From: a virus
Virus record (IMG/VR): IMGVR_UViG_3300031463_000010
Coordinates: 1 to 53,321 of that record
Length of the DNA stretch: 53,321 bases
Reading direction: 5' to 3' (one strand)
How positions within the stretch are numbered: the first letter of the stretch is position 1; each line of letters begins with the position of its first letter. Under the pieces are notes generated by a model, which saw nothing but the letters and a program-made list of their open reading frames with translations, did not search any database and was not told where the DNA came from. Below, piece by piece: positions 29,922-40,500 of this stretch. The translations under genes and the position numbers were made by a program.

Positions 29922-31781
29922 ATGAATCTTCTCCCTAAAACACCTGCTGAGATACTGGAGCGCTTCAACTACGCGCAGACGATATTCCGTGAACGCAATG
30001 AGCTAGTGAAGCTATGCCGCGAGATGTACGCGATGAAGCGTGAGCGCACCAGCACGTTCCTGGGGGAGCGTGCGACGGCATGGCGGCGCTCGGTCGCTCC
30101 AGAGTATTGGTGCTCCAGCAATCGTGTGCAGAACGCGGTGGACATTGCCACCGCGATCCTGAGCGGGTATCCTCCGCAGTACCGGGTTACCATTCCTGGC
30201 AGCACGGACGACGTTCTGCCGTCGCGTGCGGAGAAGTTCCTGCTCGGTGTGTGGCGCGCCAACTCGCGGCGCTGCAACGCTGATCTGTTCCGGCGCATCT
30301 GCTTCCGGTGCGTCCTAGATGGGGCTGTGGTGGTGCGTGTGACGTGGGACGTCAATGCGCCAGAGCCGCAGGTGCGTACGATCGAGGCGCCGGATGGAGA
30401 TGCGTGGGTTGTGGCGACATATCCTGATGGACGCATTCCCTTACGCCTGGATGTGCTTCATTGGGATCGTGTCTATCCGATCGGCGCGCCGGTGGAGGAC
30501 ACGCCGTTCTCTGAGATTGTTTACGCCGCCATGCGCCCCTATTCCGCCGTTTACCGAGAATGGGCAGACGTAGAGGGAGCCACCATGCCTCCCGCGCCTA
30601 CGCGTCCTACCAAAGAGCGTGGGCCTTCTGTGCCTGCAATGGAACGGGAGGCATTGTACCTGGAGTGGTGGGGATATGATGACAACGGCGATGTGCACTA
30701 TATGGTGGTGTATGACGGTCAGGAAGTCCTTCCCCGGCGTGCCATCGGGTATCCGTGCATCCCATTCGTGATCGGCGCGTTCAAGGAGGTCGATCACGAC
30801 ACGTCGTCGCTGGCATATCTACCGTTTGTCTATCCAATCCTATGGACGGTGGAACGTGAGGAATACATGCGTTCGCGTGTGTTCCGCATTGTGGACATGC
30901 TTGCCAACCTTCCCCCTGTGCACCGCGGTGCGACGCCACTTTCCGTAACAGGAACATGGGGTGAGATCATTAACCTCACGGATGAGCGCGAGCGTATTGA
31001 GTTTCCACAGTGGCCGGGGAATCCTCCAGACGTGTGGCGCGTGTTGGAGGACATCGACGTCCAGGAATCACAGGGGACGTTCAGTAGTGCGATGTATGGG
31101 CAGGTTTCATCGCGCATCAGTGGTTATGGATTGTCCCAGTTGATTGGTGCAGACACGCTGCGCATGGACACGCCGCGCTCGAATCTTGAGTTGTTATATG
31201 GGAATGTAGGCGAGATGTTGTTCTGTTTGTTGCGTGCATTCTCATATCATCAACACATCGCCACGACTGTGCAGGTGCGCGGACGTACGCTGGAGTCCAT
31301 GCTTGCGGGGCGTGAGACGGAGGGCATGGTTGTCGATGCTTATCTGAAGCAGCGTCAGGCCAGTGATGAGCAACGCCTTGCTATCATCGGTGCGCAGCTG
31401 GCGTCGCTGCCCAAGCCGCCGGTGTCGATGGACTACATTCTCGAACACTACTTCGGTATTGCGCAGCCAGAGGATGAGAAACAGCGTGTCATGACGGATG
31501 AGATCATGCGTGATCCGTTGGTGCGGCTCATTGCCATGGCGAATGTATTGCAGGAGCAGGGTTCACCGTATGCGCCCGTCGTGCTTGAGCGTATTATGTC
31601 GATGGTACAACAAAAGGCCGGTGGTGAAGCGTCCGGAGGCGGGCGTGCCCCAGAGCCAGAGGAGTTGGGTCAGGTTGGCATGGGCATGCCACAGGCGGTG
31701 ATGGGCAATCCTGTGGAGGAGCAGGGCATGGGATTGCCGTTCAACATGCGTGAGGGAGGGCCGATCGATGAAATGGCTTAA
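29922..31781 (+). CDS. portal protein
   Basis: 619 residues. Helical N-terminus (A-E-I-L-E-R-F-N-Y-A-Q-T-I-F-R-E-R-N-E-L), then S-N-R-V-Q-N-A-V-D-I-A-T-A-I-L-S-G, followed by beta-rich stem and wing regions and a long helical C-terminus ending in an M/G/Q-rich tail. Length, position after terL and the start-of-protein pattern fit a portal of podovirus type. It would form the dodecameric DNA gate of the capsid. No single motif proves it. Confidence 0.75.
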   Translation: MNLLPKTPAEILERFNYAQTIFRERNELVKLCREMYAMKRERTSTFLGERATAWRRSVAPEYWCSSNRVQNAVDIATAILSGYPPQYRVTIPGSTDDVLPSRAEKFLLGVWRANSRRCNADLFRRICFRCVLDGAVVVRVTWDVNAPEPQVRTIEAPDGDAWVVATYPDGRIPLRLDVLHWDRVYPIGAPVEDTPFSEIVYAAMRPYSAVYREWADVEGATMPPAPTRPTKERGPSVPAMEREALYLEWWGYDDNGDVHYMVVYDGQEVLPRRAIGYPCIPFVIGAFKEVDHDTSSLAYLPFVYPILWTVEREEYMRSRVFRIVDMLANLPPVHRGATPLSVTGTWGEIINLTDERERIEFPQWPGNPPDVWRVLEDIDVQESQGTFSSAMYGQVSSRISGYGLSQLIGADTLRMDTPRSNLELLYGNVGEMLFCLLRAFSYHQHIATTVQVRGRTLESMLAGRETEGMVVDAYLKQRQASDEQRLAIIGAQLASLPKPPVSMDYILEHYFGIAQPEDEKQRVMTDEIMRDPLVRLIAMANVLQEQGSPYAPVVLERIMSMVQQKAGGEASGGGRAPEPEELGQVGMGMPQAVMGNPVEEQGMGLPFNMREGGPIDEMA

Positions 31782-31848
31782 GTGGTACCTTCTGATTAAG
31801 GGCATGTTTCTGGCTTACTATTTCTTGTCGCATTACAAATGGAGTTGA
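31768..31848 (+). CDS. 26-residue membrane peptide
   Basis: ATG 31768 overlaps the end of the portal gene and follows GGAGGG. The sequence has K-W-L-K-W at the start, one hydrophobic segment (about 7-20), and H-Y-K-W-S at the end, a minimal transmembrane peptide. Function unknown; coupling to the portal stop supports translation. Confidence 0.45.
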   Translation: MKWLKWYLLIKGMFLAYYFLSHYKWS

Positions 31849-31850
31849 CT

Positions 31851-32012
31851 ATGCCGCTCAAGAAGGGTAGGTCGCGCAAGGACATTCATGACAACATCCG
31901 TACGCTCATTGATGAGGGACGTCCGTTCGATCAGGCTGTGGCGATCGCATTGCGCGTCGCTGGTGTGTCAAAGAAGCGCAAGCGCAAACGCGGTCGCACG
32001 GGTAAGGAGTAA
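31851..32012 (+). CDS. 53-residue basic phage protein of a common short family
   Basis: Begins M-P-L-K-K-G, then an amphipathic helix with D-N-I-R-T-L-I-D-E-G-R-P, Q-A-V-A-I-A-L-R-V-A-G, and a K/R-rich tail. This 'M-P-L-K-K-G ... Q-A-V-A-I-A-L' pattern is common in phage structural modules between portal and capsid. Possibly DNA- or capsid-binding; no experimental role known to me. Confidence 0.7.
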   Translation: MPLKKGRSRKDIHDNIRTLIDEGRPFDQAVAIALRVAGVSKKRKRKRGRTGKE

Positions 32013-32026
32013 AGGAGTAAGTTGAT

Positions 32027-33460
32027 ATGTTGTTTACTGGTGGTGGATCGAGGGTAACGCAACAGACTCCTAACACACGTGAAGACAATCCGCGGGAGTC
32101 CCGGAGCCGGGGTGAATCTGGAATAGGAAGGGCGGCACCTTTCCGTCCGATGCCTAATGCGAGTCCTTCCCCCACTCCGCAGGGCACTCCTACGCCTGGT
32201 GCTGCGCCTGCTGGCGCTGGTGCGCAGGGTGGTGGTAGAAGGGAATCCGGATTGTCCCATGCGCGGGCAGGTGTAACTGCTGGTGGGCCTGTTCCTTCCC
32301 CTGCACCACCTACAACGACGCGATATGGCGGTATGTTCGCACCAACGCCTACGCCTGCCGTGGAGCCGGATTTTGGTGGTGCTGTAGTACCAAACCCACC
32401 TACACCTCCTTACCCGGCTGGTGGAGGAGGGGGAGGAGGAGCGCGTGGGTTTGGTGGTGAAGAGCCCAGGCGTGGGACGTTCACTTGGGCGGATGTTTAT
32501 CAGGGTGCGCGAGGGTCATTCGTAGCACCAAAGTATGGTGGTGTGACCGCACCATATTTCACTAATGTGTCACCCAGCACACTTCCTCCGGGTTATAGTG
32601 GTGGTCCGGCGTCTCCGACGGTGAATGTAGTAATCAATCCTGCTAATGAGAAGCCAGCTGCTCCGGATATGCGTTTGACAGGGACGAGCATCCTGTATGA
32701 TGTCAATAGACCTTACGTGGATACTACGCATGTGACACCGCTTTCCAATGTCGCGTATTACATGCCGCCCGGAGCCGCTGCGACATCCCCGGTGGCAACT
32801 ACTGGAACTGAAGCGGGTGCGACCGCTGCGACAGGTACTGCCGCGCCACAGACTGCGGCCACAGGCACAACGGCGGGGGCGCTACCTGGGACTGCTGCTG
32901 GTGTGGCAGCGCCGCCAGCCGGGACGCCACAGTCCGTTGATGAATTAGCTGACTACTATGCACGCAAACTCCCTGGAACCGGTGCGGAGTTTGTTAATTG
33001 GCGTGAGGTTGACTCGATGTGGCCTGGAACGTTTGGGGAGTTCGATGCGTGGGTCGATGCGTTTACGCGTGAGCATGGTTATCCTCCGTGGTCTGGGTCA
33101 TTTCATCCTACTGAGGTTTTGCGTGAGAATGCGGCAGCACGCGATTGGGGTATTCGTTTCATGATGCAGAATGGGCGCCCGCCGACTGATGAGGAATATA
33201 AGTCGGAGTGGTATGCCAACCGTTTCGGCCTGGGTCCGTACGATTACGACAACCCTGCGTTCTTTGGCGCGCCGCTTGGGGCCGGTTGGGGCCGCTTCTT
33301 GGCGCGTCGATGGGGTCCGCACGGTTGGGGTGAACCGTGGAACCGGCATGGGCACGGTGGTGGTAGTAGGGGACGTAGATCGGCGCAGCAGGGCGGCGGC
33401 GGCGGTGGTGGTTATGAGGTGACAACGCTTCCGATCTCTGGACCTGGAATGGGGGTGTGA
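32027..33460 (+). CDS. large Pro/Gly-rich structural-module protein
   Basis: 477 residues, SD AAAGGAG. Residues 1-150 and about 235-300 are low complexity (Pro, Ala, Gly, Thr; a run of seven Gly). A folded part of about 120 residues (from L-A-D-Y-Y-A-R-K through D-N-P-A-F-F-G) follows, with W/Y-rich helices, ending in a G-R-R/G7 tail. Unrecognised. Its place before the giant gene suggests a virion or assembly component. Confidence 0.6.
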   Translation: MLFTGGGSRVTQQTPNTREDNPRESRSRGESGIGRAAPFRPMPNASPSPTPQGTPTPGAAPAGAGAQGGGRRESGLSHARAGVTAGGPVPSPAPPTTTRYGGMFAPTPTPAVEPDFGGAVVPNPPTPPYPAGGGGGGGARGFGGEEPRRGTFTWADVYQGARGSFVAPKYGGVTAPYFTNVSPSTLPPGYSGGPASPTVNVVINPANEKPAAPDMRLTGTSILYDVNRPYVDTTHVTPLSNVAYYMPPGAAATSPVATTGTEAGATAATGTAAPQTAATGTTAGALPGTAAGVAAPPAGTPQSVDELADYYARKLPGTGAEFVNWREVDSMWPGTFGEFDAWVDAFTREHGYPPWSGSFHPTEVLRENAAARDWGIRFMMQNGRPPTDEEYKSEWYANRFGLGPYDYDNPAFFGAPLGAGWGRFLARRWGPHGWGEPWNRHGHGGGSRGRRSAQQGGGGGGGYEVTTLPISGPGMGV

Positions 33461-33461
33461 G

Positions 33462-34406
33462 ATGCCTGCAGTAGAACCGATTGTAAATGATGTTGAGGGA
33501 AATATCATTGCGCCTTATGGCGTTGTAAGTCCACCTGAGCCTTGGACGTCTCCTCCTCCACATCCTATGGCTCCGTTATACAGTTCGATGAGTACCAAAC
33601 GATATCACGGACTGCGTCCTTCGGGATGGATTGGGATTCCCAATGTGCCGGGAGTAAGCTTCTATCCGCAGGGGCCTATGGCGCCGAACTGGCTGCAGCA
33701 GCCAACATTGACACGGCAGATGTTGGAGCGTGATCCAAGCGCGGCGCTGCGCAATGTCATAAACAGTGCTATTCCGTATTTGGATGATTACACACAGGTG
33801 CGCATGGCACAGTGGCTTGGGCAGCAGGAACATCAGACGTATGGTGGTTATATGAACCTGAGTCCGCCTGCTCCTCCGAGTGTTACATCCAGTCAGTCAG
33901 GACGCACGCCGACGATAACAAACCAACGCATCCCTGGGATCGCCTACATCACTCAAGATCGCTTCCTTGCAATGGCAAACCTATTCGACCCTACAGCGGT
34001 AATTGCAAGGGCATTTGGCACTTCTACTAGCAATGTTCCCAACCTTATCCAGAACAATCAAAACTTACAGCAGTTTGCGCAGGCGATGGATTGGCTACGT
34101 TCTTACCTACAGGTCGCGGCTGGAGGCGCGCCGCGGATGGTTGGTGGCAAGATGACATTGCCCACCGCTGCCGATCGCCTTGGTGCATTGGATGCACTGC
34201 GCACGCTCGAACAGCAGGCACAGGCTGCAGCTTCCGCAGGCAATTATCCGATGGCAGCTGTGATAGGTGTCGCGCACATGCTGGTCAATCCCGCAATGAA
34301 CCGTCCTCCTGAGTGGGGTGGTGTCGGAGGCGCACGCGCTGTGTTGCAGCCTGGTCAGAACACTCCGATGCGTGGTGGAATGTTGCGTAACGTGGCACTG
34401 GCATGA
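33462..34406 (+). CDS. unrecognised structural-module protein
   Basis: 314 residues. Pro-rich first 75 residues, then helical segments (A-A-L-R-N-V-I-N-S-A-I-P-Y-L), a disordered Ser/Pro stretch near 135-155, and a helical, Gln/Ala-rich second half (L-R-T-L-E-Q-Q-A-Q-A-A-A-S-A). Likely a minor virion or internal protein by position. Stop overlaps the next start as ATGA. Confidence 0.55.
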   Translation: MPAVEPIVNDVEGNIIAPYGVVSPPEPWTSPPPHPMAPLYSSMSTKRYHGLRPSGWIGIPNVPGVSFYPQGPMAPNWLQQPTLTRQMLERDPSAALRNVINSAIPYLDDYTQVRMAQWLGQQEHQTYGGYMNLSPPAPPSVTSSQSGRTPTITNQRIPGIAYITQDRFLAMANLFDPTAVIARAFGTSTSNVPNLIQNNQNLQQFAQAMDWLRSYLQVAAGGAPRMVGGKMTLPTAADRLGALDALRTLEQQAQAAASAGNYPMAAVIGVAHMLVNPAMNRPPEWGGVGGARAVLQPGQNTPMRGGMLRNVALA

Positions 34407-34594
34407 TAAACGATGTGAAGCGTGGTTATCGCGGCGCACTTGAGGCATGGTACAAGATTCTGCGCACCTCATTGGAAGCACAGCAGCGCTCTGAGCCTGA
34501 ACGCCCGAGCAATGCACCTCCGCGCGTTCCAAAATTCATTCTGCGTGATTATTTGGTGAGGTTACAGGATGAAGTTTACCGGAACCGGCGGTGA
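34403..34594 (+). CDS. small basic helical protein before the giant gene
   Basis: 63 residues: a first helix (A-L-E-A-W-Y-K-I-L-R-T-S-L-E-A), a Pro-rich middle (P-S-N-A-P-P-R-V-P), and a second basic helix (Y-L-V-R-L-Q-D-E-V-Y-R-N-R-R). Overlaps the giant gene start by 26 bases, so it is probably translated in tandem with it. Confidence 0.5.
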   Translation: MINDVKRGYRGALEAWYKILRTSLEAQQRSEPERPSNAPPRVPKFILRDYLVRLQDEVYRNRR

Positions 34595-37500
34595 AGGTAA
34601 AACACCCTCTCCATCATCACCTACTCCTCCTCCACCACCTCCGCCTGTCCAACCTGGTGCTGGGGCGATTAGTGGTGGTGGTACGCCGATGCGCACGATT
34701 ATACGCGGGCTTCCTGAAAGATCACCATGGCTAGATTACCGTTGGGGAAGTAACGTCGCACCGGGTCATTGGAGGCCACATCCACGCTACATTGGTAATG
34801 AGTACCAGATGAAGCGCTGGATGGCAAACCGCTATGACATTTATCCAGAGGGGAAGCCACAGACATACATAGAACTCCCTGCTGGTGAGACGTTGGAGAA
34901 GGATGTCACAACGCGTGCTCCAACCGGCAGTGAGGTAACCTCTGCCGCGCTTGTCCAGTCTGGCGCTTCATCTCCTACGGTGCAGTCGGAGTCTGTGCTT
35001 GCCAAGCCATTGGAAGAAACGCCGGGAAGCGGTGTTGAGGCGTTTGGGTGGGCCTCAGCGGTGAAGGACGTCGTCCCCACGTTCTCAGGTGTTGTCGGGA
35101 AGGCAGTGTGGGAACTCTTATTCAACGGTGGTATATCCAAGGCATTCCATTATCTTACGACACCTACACCATTGGAAAAGGAGCCGGAGGTACCCAAGCC
35201 TAAGGAAGAAGAAACCCGTGAGCCTGAGAATCCAGTCGCCGAGCATGGATGGAGTACGGACTCTTCGCCGCTCAACTACCTCAAGGAATGGGCGGTCGAC
35301 GCATGGAATGACATAAAGCGTCGTGTGACTGAGGGGATTTCCAATGTCACAGCTACGACGCCACAGACCACACCTCCCCCACAAGTACGGCTTGGCGCAG
35401 CCGCGCCTGAAGAACGTATTAAGAGCAGTGAGGAATTTCAAAAACAGTGGATGAATCAGAGTTCGTCCGGACTGAATCTGGACTGGGTCATTCCAACGGT
35501 CACGGACGCGGTGATGAAAGTGTTCGATGCCTCCGTGCGCATAGCGGAGACGGGGTTCGGCTCGATCCTCTACGGGAACAAATCTACAGAGTGGGGGGTG
35601 GACACGCCAGAGAAGCGCCGTGCGTTCAGTGCAGCACTGGGATCAACGTACAGCGGCGAAATTCGCATGCGTGCTCTCTACAACGCCATCCTGCGTGAGG
35701 GGCCGAACGTCTCATCGGCGCGCATTGAAGAGCTGCGTGCACTCTATGAGGACCCGCTCAAGGAATCCATTGGAAGGATGGTTTTCGATCCGATCAACGT
35801 CTTGCAGTTTGGCATTGATGCCATTCGACACTCCTCTGCCATTGCACGGCACCTTGAGCTCATGAGCCCATTGCTTACTGAGGGTGTGAAGATACCGAAG
35901 GGGCTTGATGAGGCCGCCCGTTCCGAGTTCATCCTCAAGAACCTTGCGCCGACGAGCGAGGTAGAGCAGTGGTTGCATGACCTTGCAACTGTGAAAGGAC
36001 AGATGCGCGCTGCGTCCGGGCCTGTGGATAAGTTCATGGCGCTCATCGCTCCACGCGTCAAGGACACACAGGTGTACAAGACGGTCTCTGACGTCTCGCA
36101 GATGGCAGAGTTTATTTCTGGTGTGATCTCCGAACGTGTCAAGGCGCGCATGTTGGTAGACCCTGACATCGTGGCGCGTGGAATCAAAGAGGGCACTGAA
36201 GAGTTTGCCAAGGAGTATGTGTCACGCTTCCAGGCGGTGATGTCGTTGGTGGCTGAGAACATGGTCAAGCTGGCGTCCGACGACACTGAGGAGGTCCGTG
36301 CCGCTGCGGTTGTGCTTGAGCAGCTTGGATTAGGGCATGTTCCTACCTCGCGATCCGGACGCACGCTTGGGCTGATACTGCGTCGCATGGTCACAGATGA
36401 TGAAGGCAATATCGGTGATATCAGCAAGGCGTTGCGGCTTAACAAGGTCATGTCCCCGGATGATGTGGCAAGCCTATGGACAAGAAAAATGCACCGTGTG
36501 TTGGAGGAACTGATTCCAACATCATCATGGGAGAAGTCGTTATCCCCGGTGCGTAAGGTCCTACGCAAGCGTGCAGCGTTGGACAGGATATTCGCCCGCC
36601 TGTTCATGGGAATGAATGCTGGCTACGCCGTGAACAACATGGCGAGCAATCTTATGTCTATCGCAATGGTAGGGTACAGCCCGTTCGCATCGCTGCGTGC
36701 TGAGGAAATCGCACAACGCGTTGGTGCACGCATATTTGCAGCCTCACGTGGGATTGGTGCTGCGGAGGAGCTGGCGAAGCCAGGTATAACCACCATCGGA
36801 CTTGTGTTAGGACAGCGCGGTGAGCAGTTAGCGTCCGAGATCGTTGTTGGGCAGGCCTTTGAGCGCGCTGTCAATCAGTTGTCCAAGGATGCCACAGCGG
36901 TCATATTTGCACAGATGCCGGATGATCTGGCGTCGGTGTTCAAGAGCGACCCGCAGGCGATGAAGTGGTTGCAAGGGCGCGTTGCGCGTGTGCTACGGAT
37001 GGGGAGTGAGTGGCCACAGCACTTGCAGAAGGAGATCATGGACTATCTATCCAAGATGGGTGCGTCGGTCACTCCCTCAAGCATATCAGTCTCGTGGGCG
37101 CCGTGGAAGCAGCTTCCGCCAGAGATTGAGCAGGCGATGCACGACCTGGGAATGACCGACCTGGCACGGGCGCTTGAGTTGTCGGCGCTGACCAGTTCGT
37201 CTCCAGACGAGTATATCGACCAGCTCAACGCGTTGAACGCACATCTGCGGGATCATTTGAAACGCATCGCTGATATGCAACCGCCATCTCCTGGCCCTGT
37301 TCCAGGATCAATCTCTGCGGAGGCGGTAGATATTGCAGCGTCTGCAGCGGATCACGCCACAAGTGAATTGGCCAACCTTAATGAGCCCACGATCGCGAAG
37401 GCAATTGAGGAATTGGCTGTCTACGTCAGTGATCAAGACAACAAGCTGCGTGAGTTGTATGCGCGTGCACAGATGAAGGCGTTGACAGCGGCTCCCAAGG

Positions 37501-40500
37501 ATCAATTGCGTGCTAACCACATCATCGAGGAGCTGGCCAACGACCAGCGCGATGTAATCAATCAAGCGACAGCGGCACAGCGTGAGCTGTTGGTGAGGTA
37601 TCTGGCCAGCCCGGTTCCGGACAGTCCTGAGGAGGCCGCAGCGAAACTGCATGATTTCATGCAGGACATTAAGAAAATCTACGACGACGTTGTTGACCAT
37701 ATGGAGAAGGCATATGCCAGCCGCCTGTTCAACGAGATCGCGGATATAACTGGATTTGACCTTCCATATGACATGTTGGTGGCTGCCAGTGATGAGTACA
37801 TCGTCGATTATTCCATCATGGAGCACGCCTACCAAATGAACTTGATCACTGGCGCTGTGCCCAAGTACAGGAAACCGCTCCCAGAGGATGTGCTTGCCCA
37901 ATTCCATAAGTTTGTGGTTGATGCGGTGGGTAAGCCGTATGGTCAGTTAAGTTTGGATGAGAAGGTAAAACTCCTCAATATTATGCACCGCACGATAACG
38001 CCGAATGCGCCTTCATTCATGAATGCGAAGGATGTGCGGCGTTCTTTGAGGTTGCTTGGTCGTGACTTCAAACGGCTTGTCAGGAGCGTCCCACACGACC
38101 TGCGCATCAATGTGGAGATGCCACAATTCAACTCGGCGTTGGGTAAGTGGGAGGCAGTGGGTGTTCCTGCCGTCACCACCGCACCTCCTAGGCATATTCC
38201 ACCAGGACAGATTTCGACCGCCTCGTCCGCACTTTCTGAGTTGAACATGGGCAAGGGCGAGTTGTTGGGTGTGTGGTCGGTGCGCCCCACCGGAAAAGCT
38301 TCGAAGTTTTCATCCTTCAAGTTGGAGAACAGCTATCCGGCGCAGGTGGCAGACAAGCTACGCGATAGTTACACGCAGAAGACCAGGGTGTGGAGCTTCG
38401 CGGTATACAAGGTTGATGATGATCGCTACGTGATTATCAGTCCGATGCCGGGTCTTGATGGGACGCATTCACAGGCGGTCTTGAGTATGATCAGCGAACT
38501 AGACCTGCCTGCGAACGCAGAGGTAACATGGTATGCCTGCACTCCAGCCATTGAGGACACATACGTGATTCGGACTGGGAGTGTACATGATTTGCTCCAT
38601 GGGAAGATGCAAGAGTTCAAGAGCGCTCCGGCGATAGGGAAGGCTCCTAAGGAGAAGGTCATTCATCTGACGGAAGAGGGTCCTCCTCCACTTCAACAAC
38701 CGATCGAGTTTCCTGATGTTATAGTCATAAGAGCATGGAAAGATGACAAACCGCCGCCTGCTCTCATACACGCATTCGAGAATGGGCATGTCATCCCATT
38801 CGCGTCGACCGACGTCGAAGGATACCACTTCTTTGGGATAGGTGATGCCGCAGGTGACTTCAGCAAAATCGTTGATGCAATGCGCAATAAGCTTGGCACT
38901 AGACCAGGTAAAGTCGTGTGGGGGGTAATCCACAAGAACGGTGTTGTTCTTCTGGGCAGTGAATGGTATCTCTCCGATAAAGTTTTGGTTCCACCGGTCA
39001 GGCACTACCTGAAAGAATATTTTGGTGACCTTCCAATACTAAATCTACCTGGTATGCGTTTGTCATCTGATTTCTCCGAGGGTGCTAAAGTAGCGGATTT
39101 GGTGGCCGCGGAGATTCCTAACTGGACAGGGTTCACCTACGCGCAACGCGACACCCCAATGGATATGGAGCGTGCGGCACGTATCGTGAAAAGTGCGCTC
39201 GCCGGGCAGTTTGACGATCCCAACGTGAAGATGTTGATCATAAACGGCAAGACCGGGGACGCGTATGTCTCCGGTGTGTTGGACGTTCCGCTCATGGACA
39301 TGCAGGATATCTACATCGCCTGGAGCACACCGGACGGAATATTGATCACATCCTCATGGGATAAACGCCGAGAAGCCATACAGGCACTCCTAAAGACCGG
39401 CGTTGGGGAGGACGTTCCGTTCGTATGGTTTGGCCCGCAGGGGAATGGAACGATAAGCCTGTACTACAACACCATTATAAATGTTGGAATTTCCCGCCCG
39501 AGCACGGTGTACCGCGGCTTGCCTCGTGACGTCACGATTGACTTCTCCGGTGTTGTGTTAACCCCGTATGGGAAGTTCGACTCTTATTTCCACTCCGTGG
39601 TGACCGGCGTGCGTGACATAGACGCACTCCGTGAACTCTTCAAGGCGGATTTGGGTATGCCTGTTGAGATGTTCTACTCCTACAACGCCGGGAGCAAGAC
39701 GTTGCGGGTCATGTCCGGTGAGAGGCGCACCGTCAGCGCTGACACACTCGCAGGTTGGATCGAGAGTCTGAGGGAGGTCCCGTTCCCGGAAGACACAGTT
39801 GTGGAAATACCCGAATACGGTGTGCGTATTGGCCTCAAGGAATTGTTGGATAGAAAGCTCGCTGACGATCCAAGCGCGCCGTTGTGGTTGGGCATGGTGG
39901 ATCGCATGAACGTCCCTGAGTTGGGGACTCAAGCGTACTTCTATCGCACGTCCGACAGGGCGGTCACTGTTACATTGCTTGGTGGTGATGTTGAACTGGA
40001 GGATGCGTACGACATCATCGGGGCCAACCCAGACCTGATCCCGAACGCCAGTAAGTGGCGTGTGTTGGTTGGGGAACGTGACGGTGGCTTTCGTACCATT
40101 GCGGATGACATCAAGTTCCCACCGATGACCCATGCTGACCTAAGCGTTGAGTCCATCAGCGAGTCTGCCCCATATCACTCACGGGCCAGGGGATCATGGG
40201 GATGGGGTGTGTTTGAGATGGATAAAGGAATCCTTACAATGCGCAGTGACGTCTACCTCGCTGATCTAAACAATGACTTCGCGGTGCGTCATTTGAGGCC
40301 TGTACCTGATTCGTCAGAGAGGGTCTTGCGCATCCCGATCGTGCCTGGGTTGGTCGGTCCGGAGATATACATTCCGGAGAACTTCCCGATCGTTGAGGAG
40401 AAATTTTACTACGATACAGTTGACAAGTTGAGGATCACACGCGTCAAGGACGTGCCACGCTACTTCAACGTCGTCGAGATGCGTGACATAATGGACGATC

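Noticed and set aside
32676-32702. TTGACA...TATGAT promoter inside the Pro/Gly-rich gene
   Set aside because: The spacer is only 15 bases, the -10 is poor, and it is within coding sequence of a same-strand operon.
35744-36607. 287-codon minus-strand frame inside the giant gene
   Set aside because: It is antisense to a continuous 3600-codon frame, Ser/Thr rich in the way of complementary frames, and has no SD or coupled neighbours.
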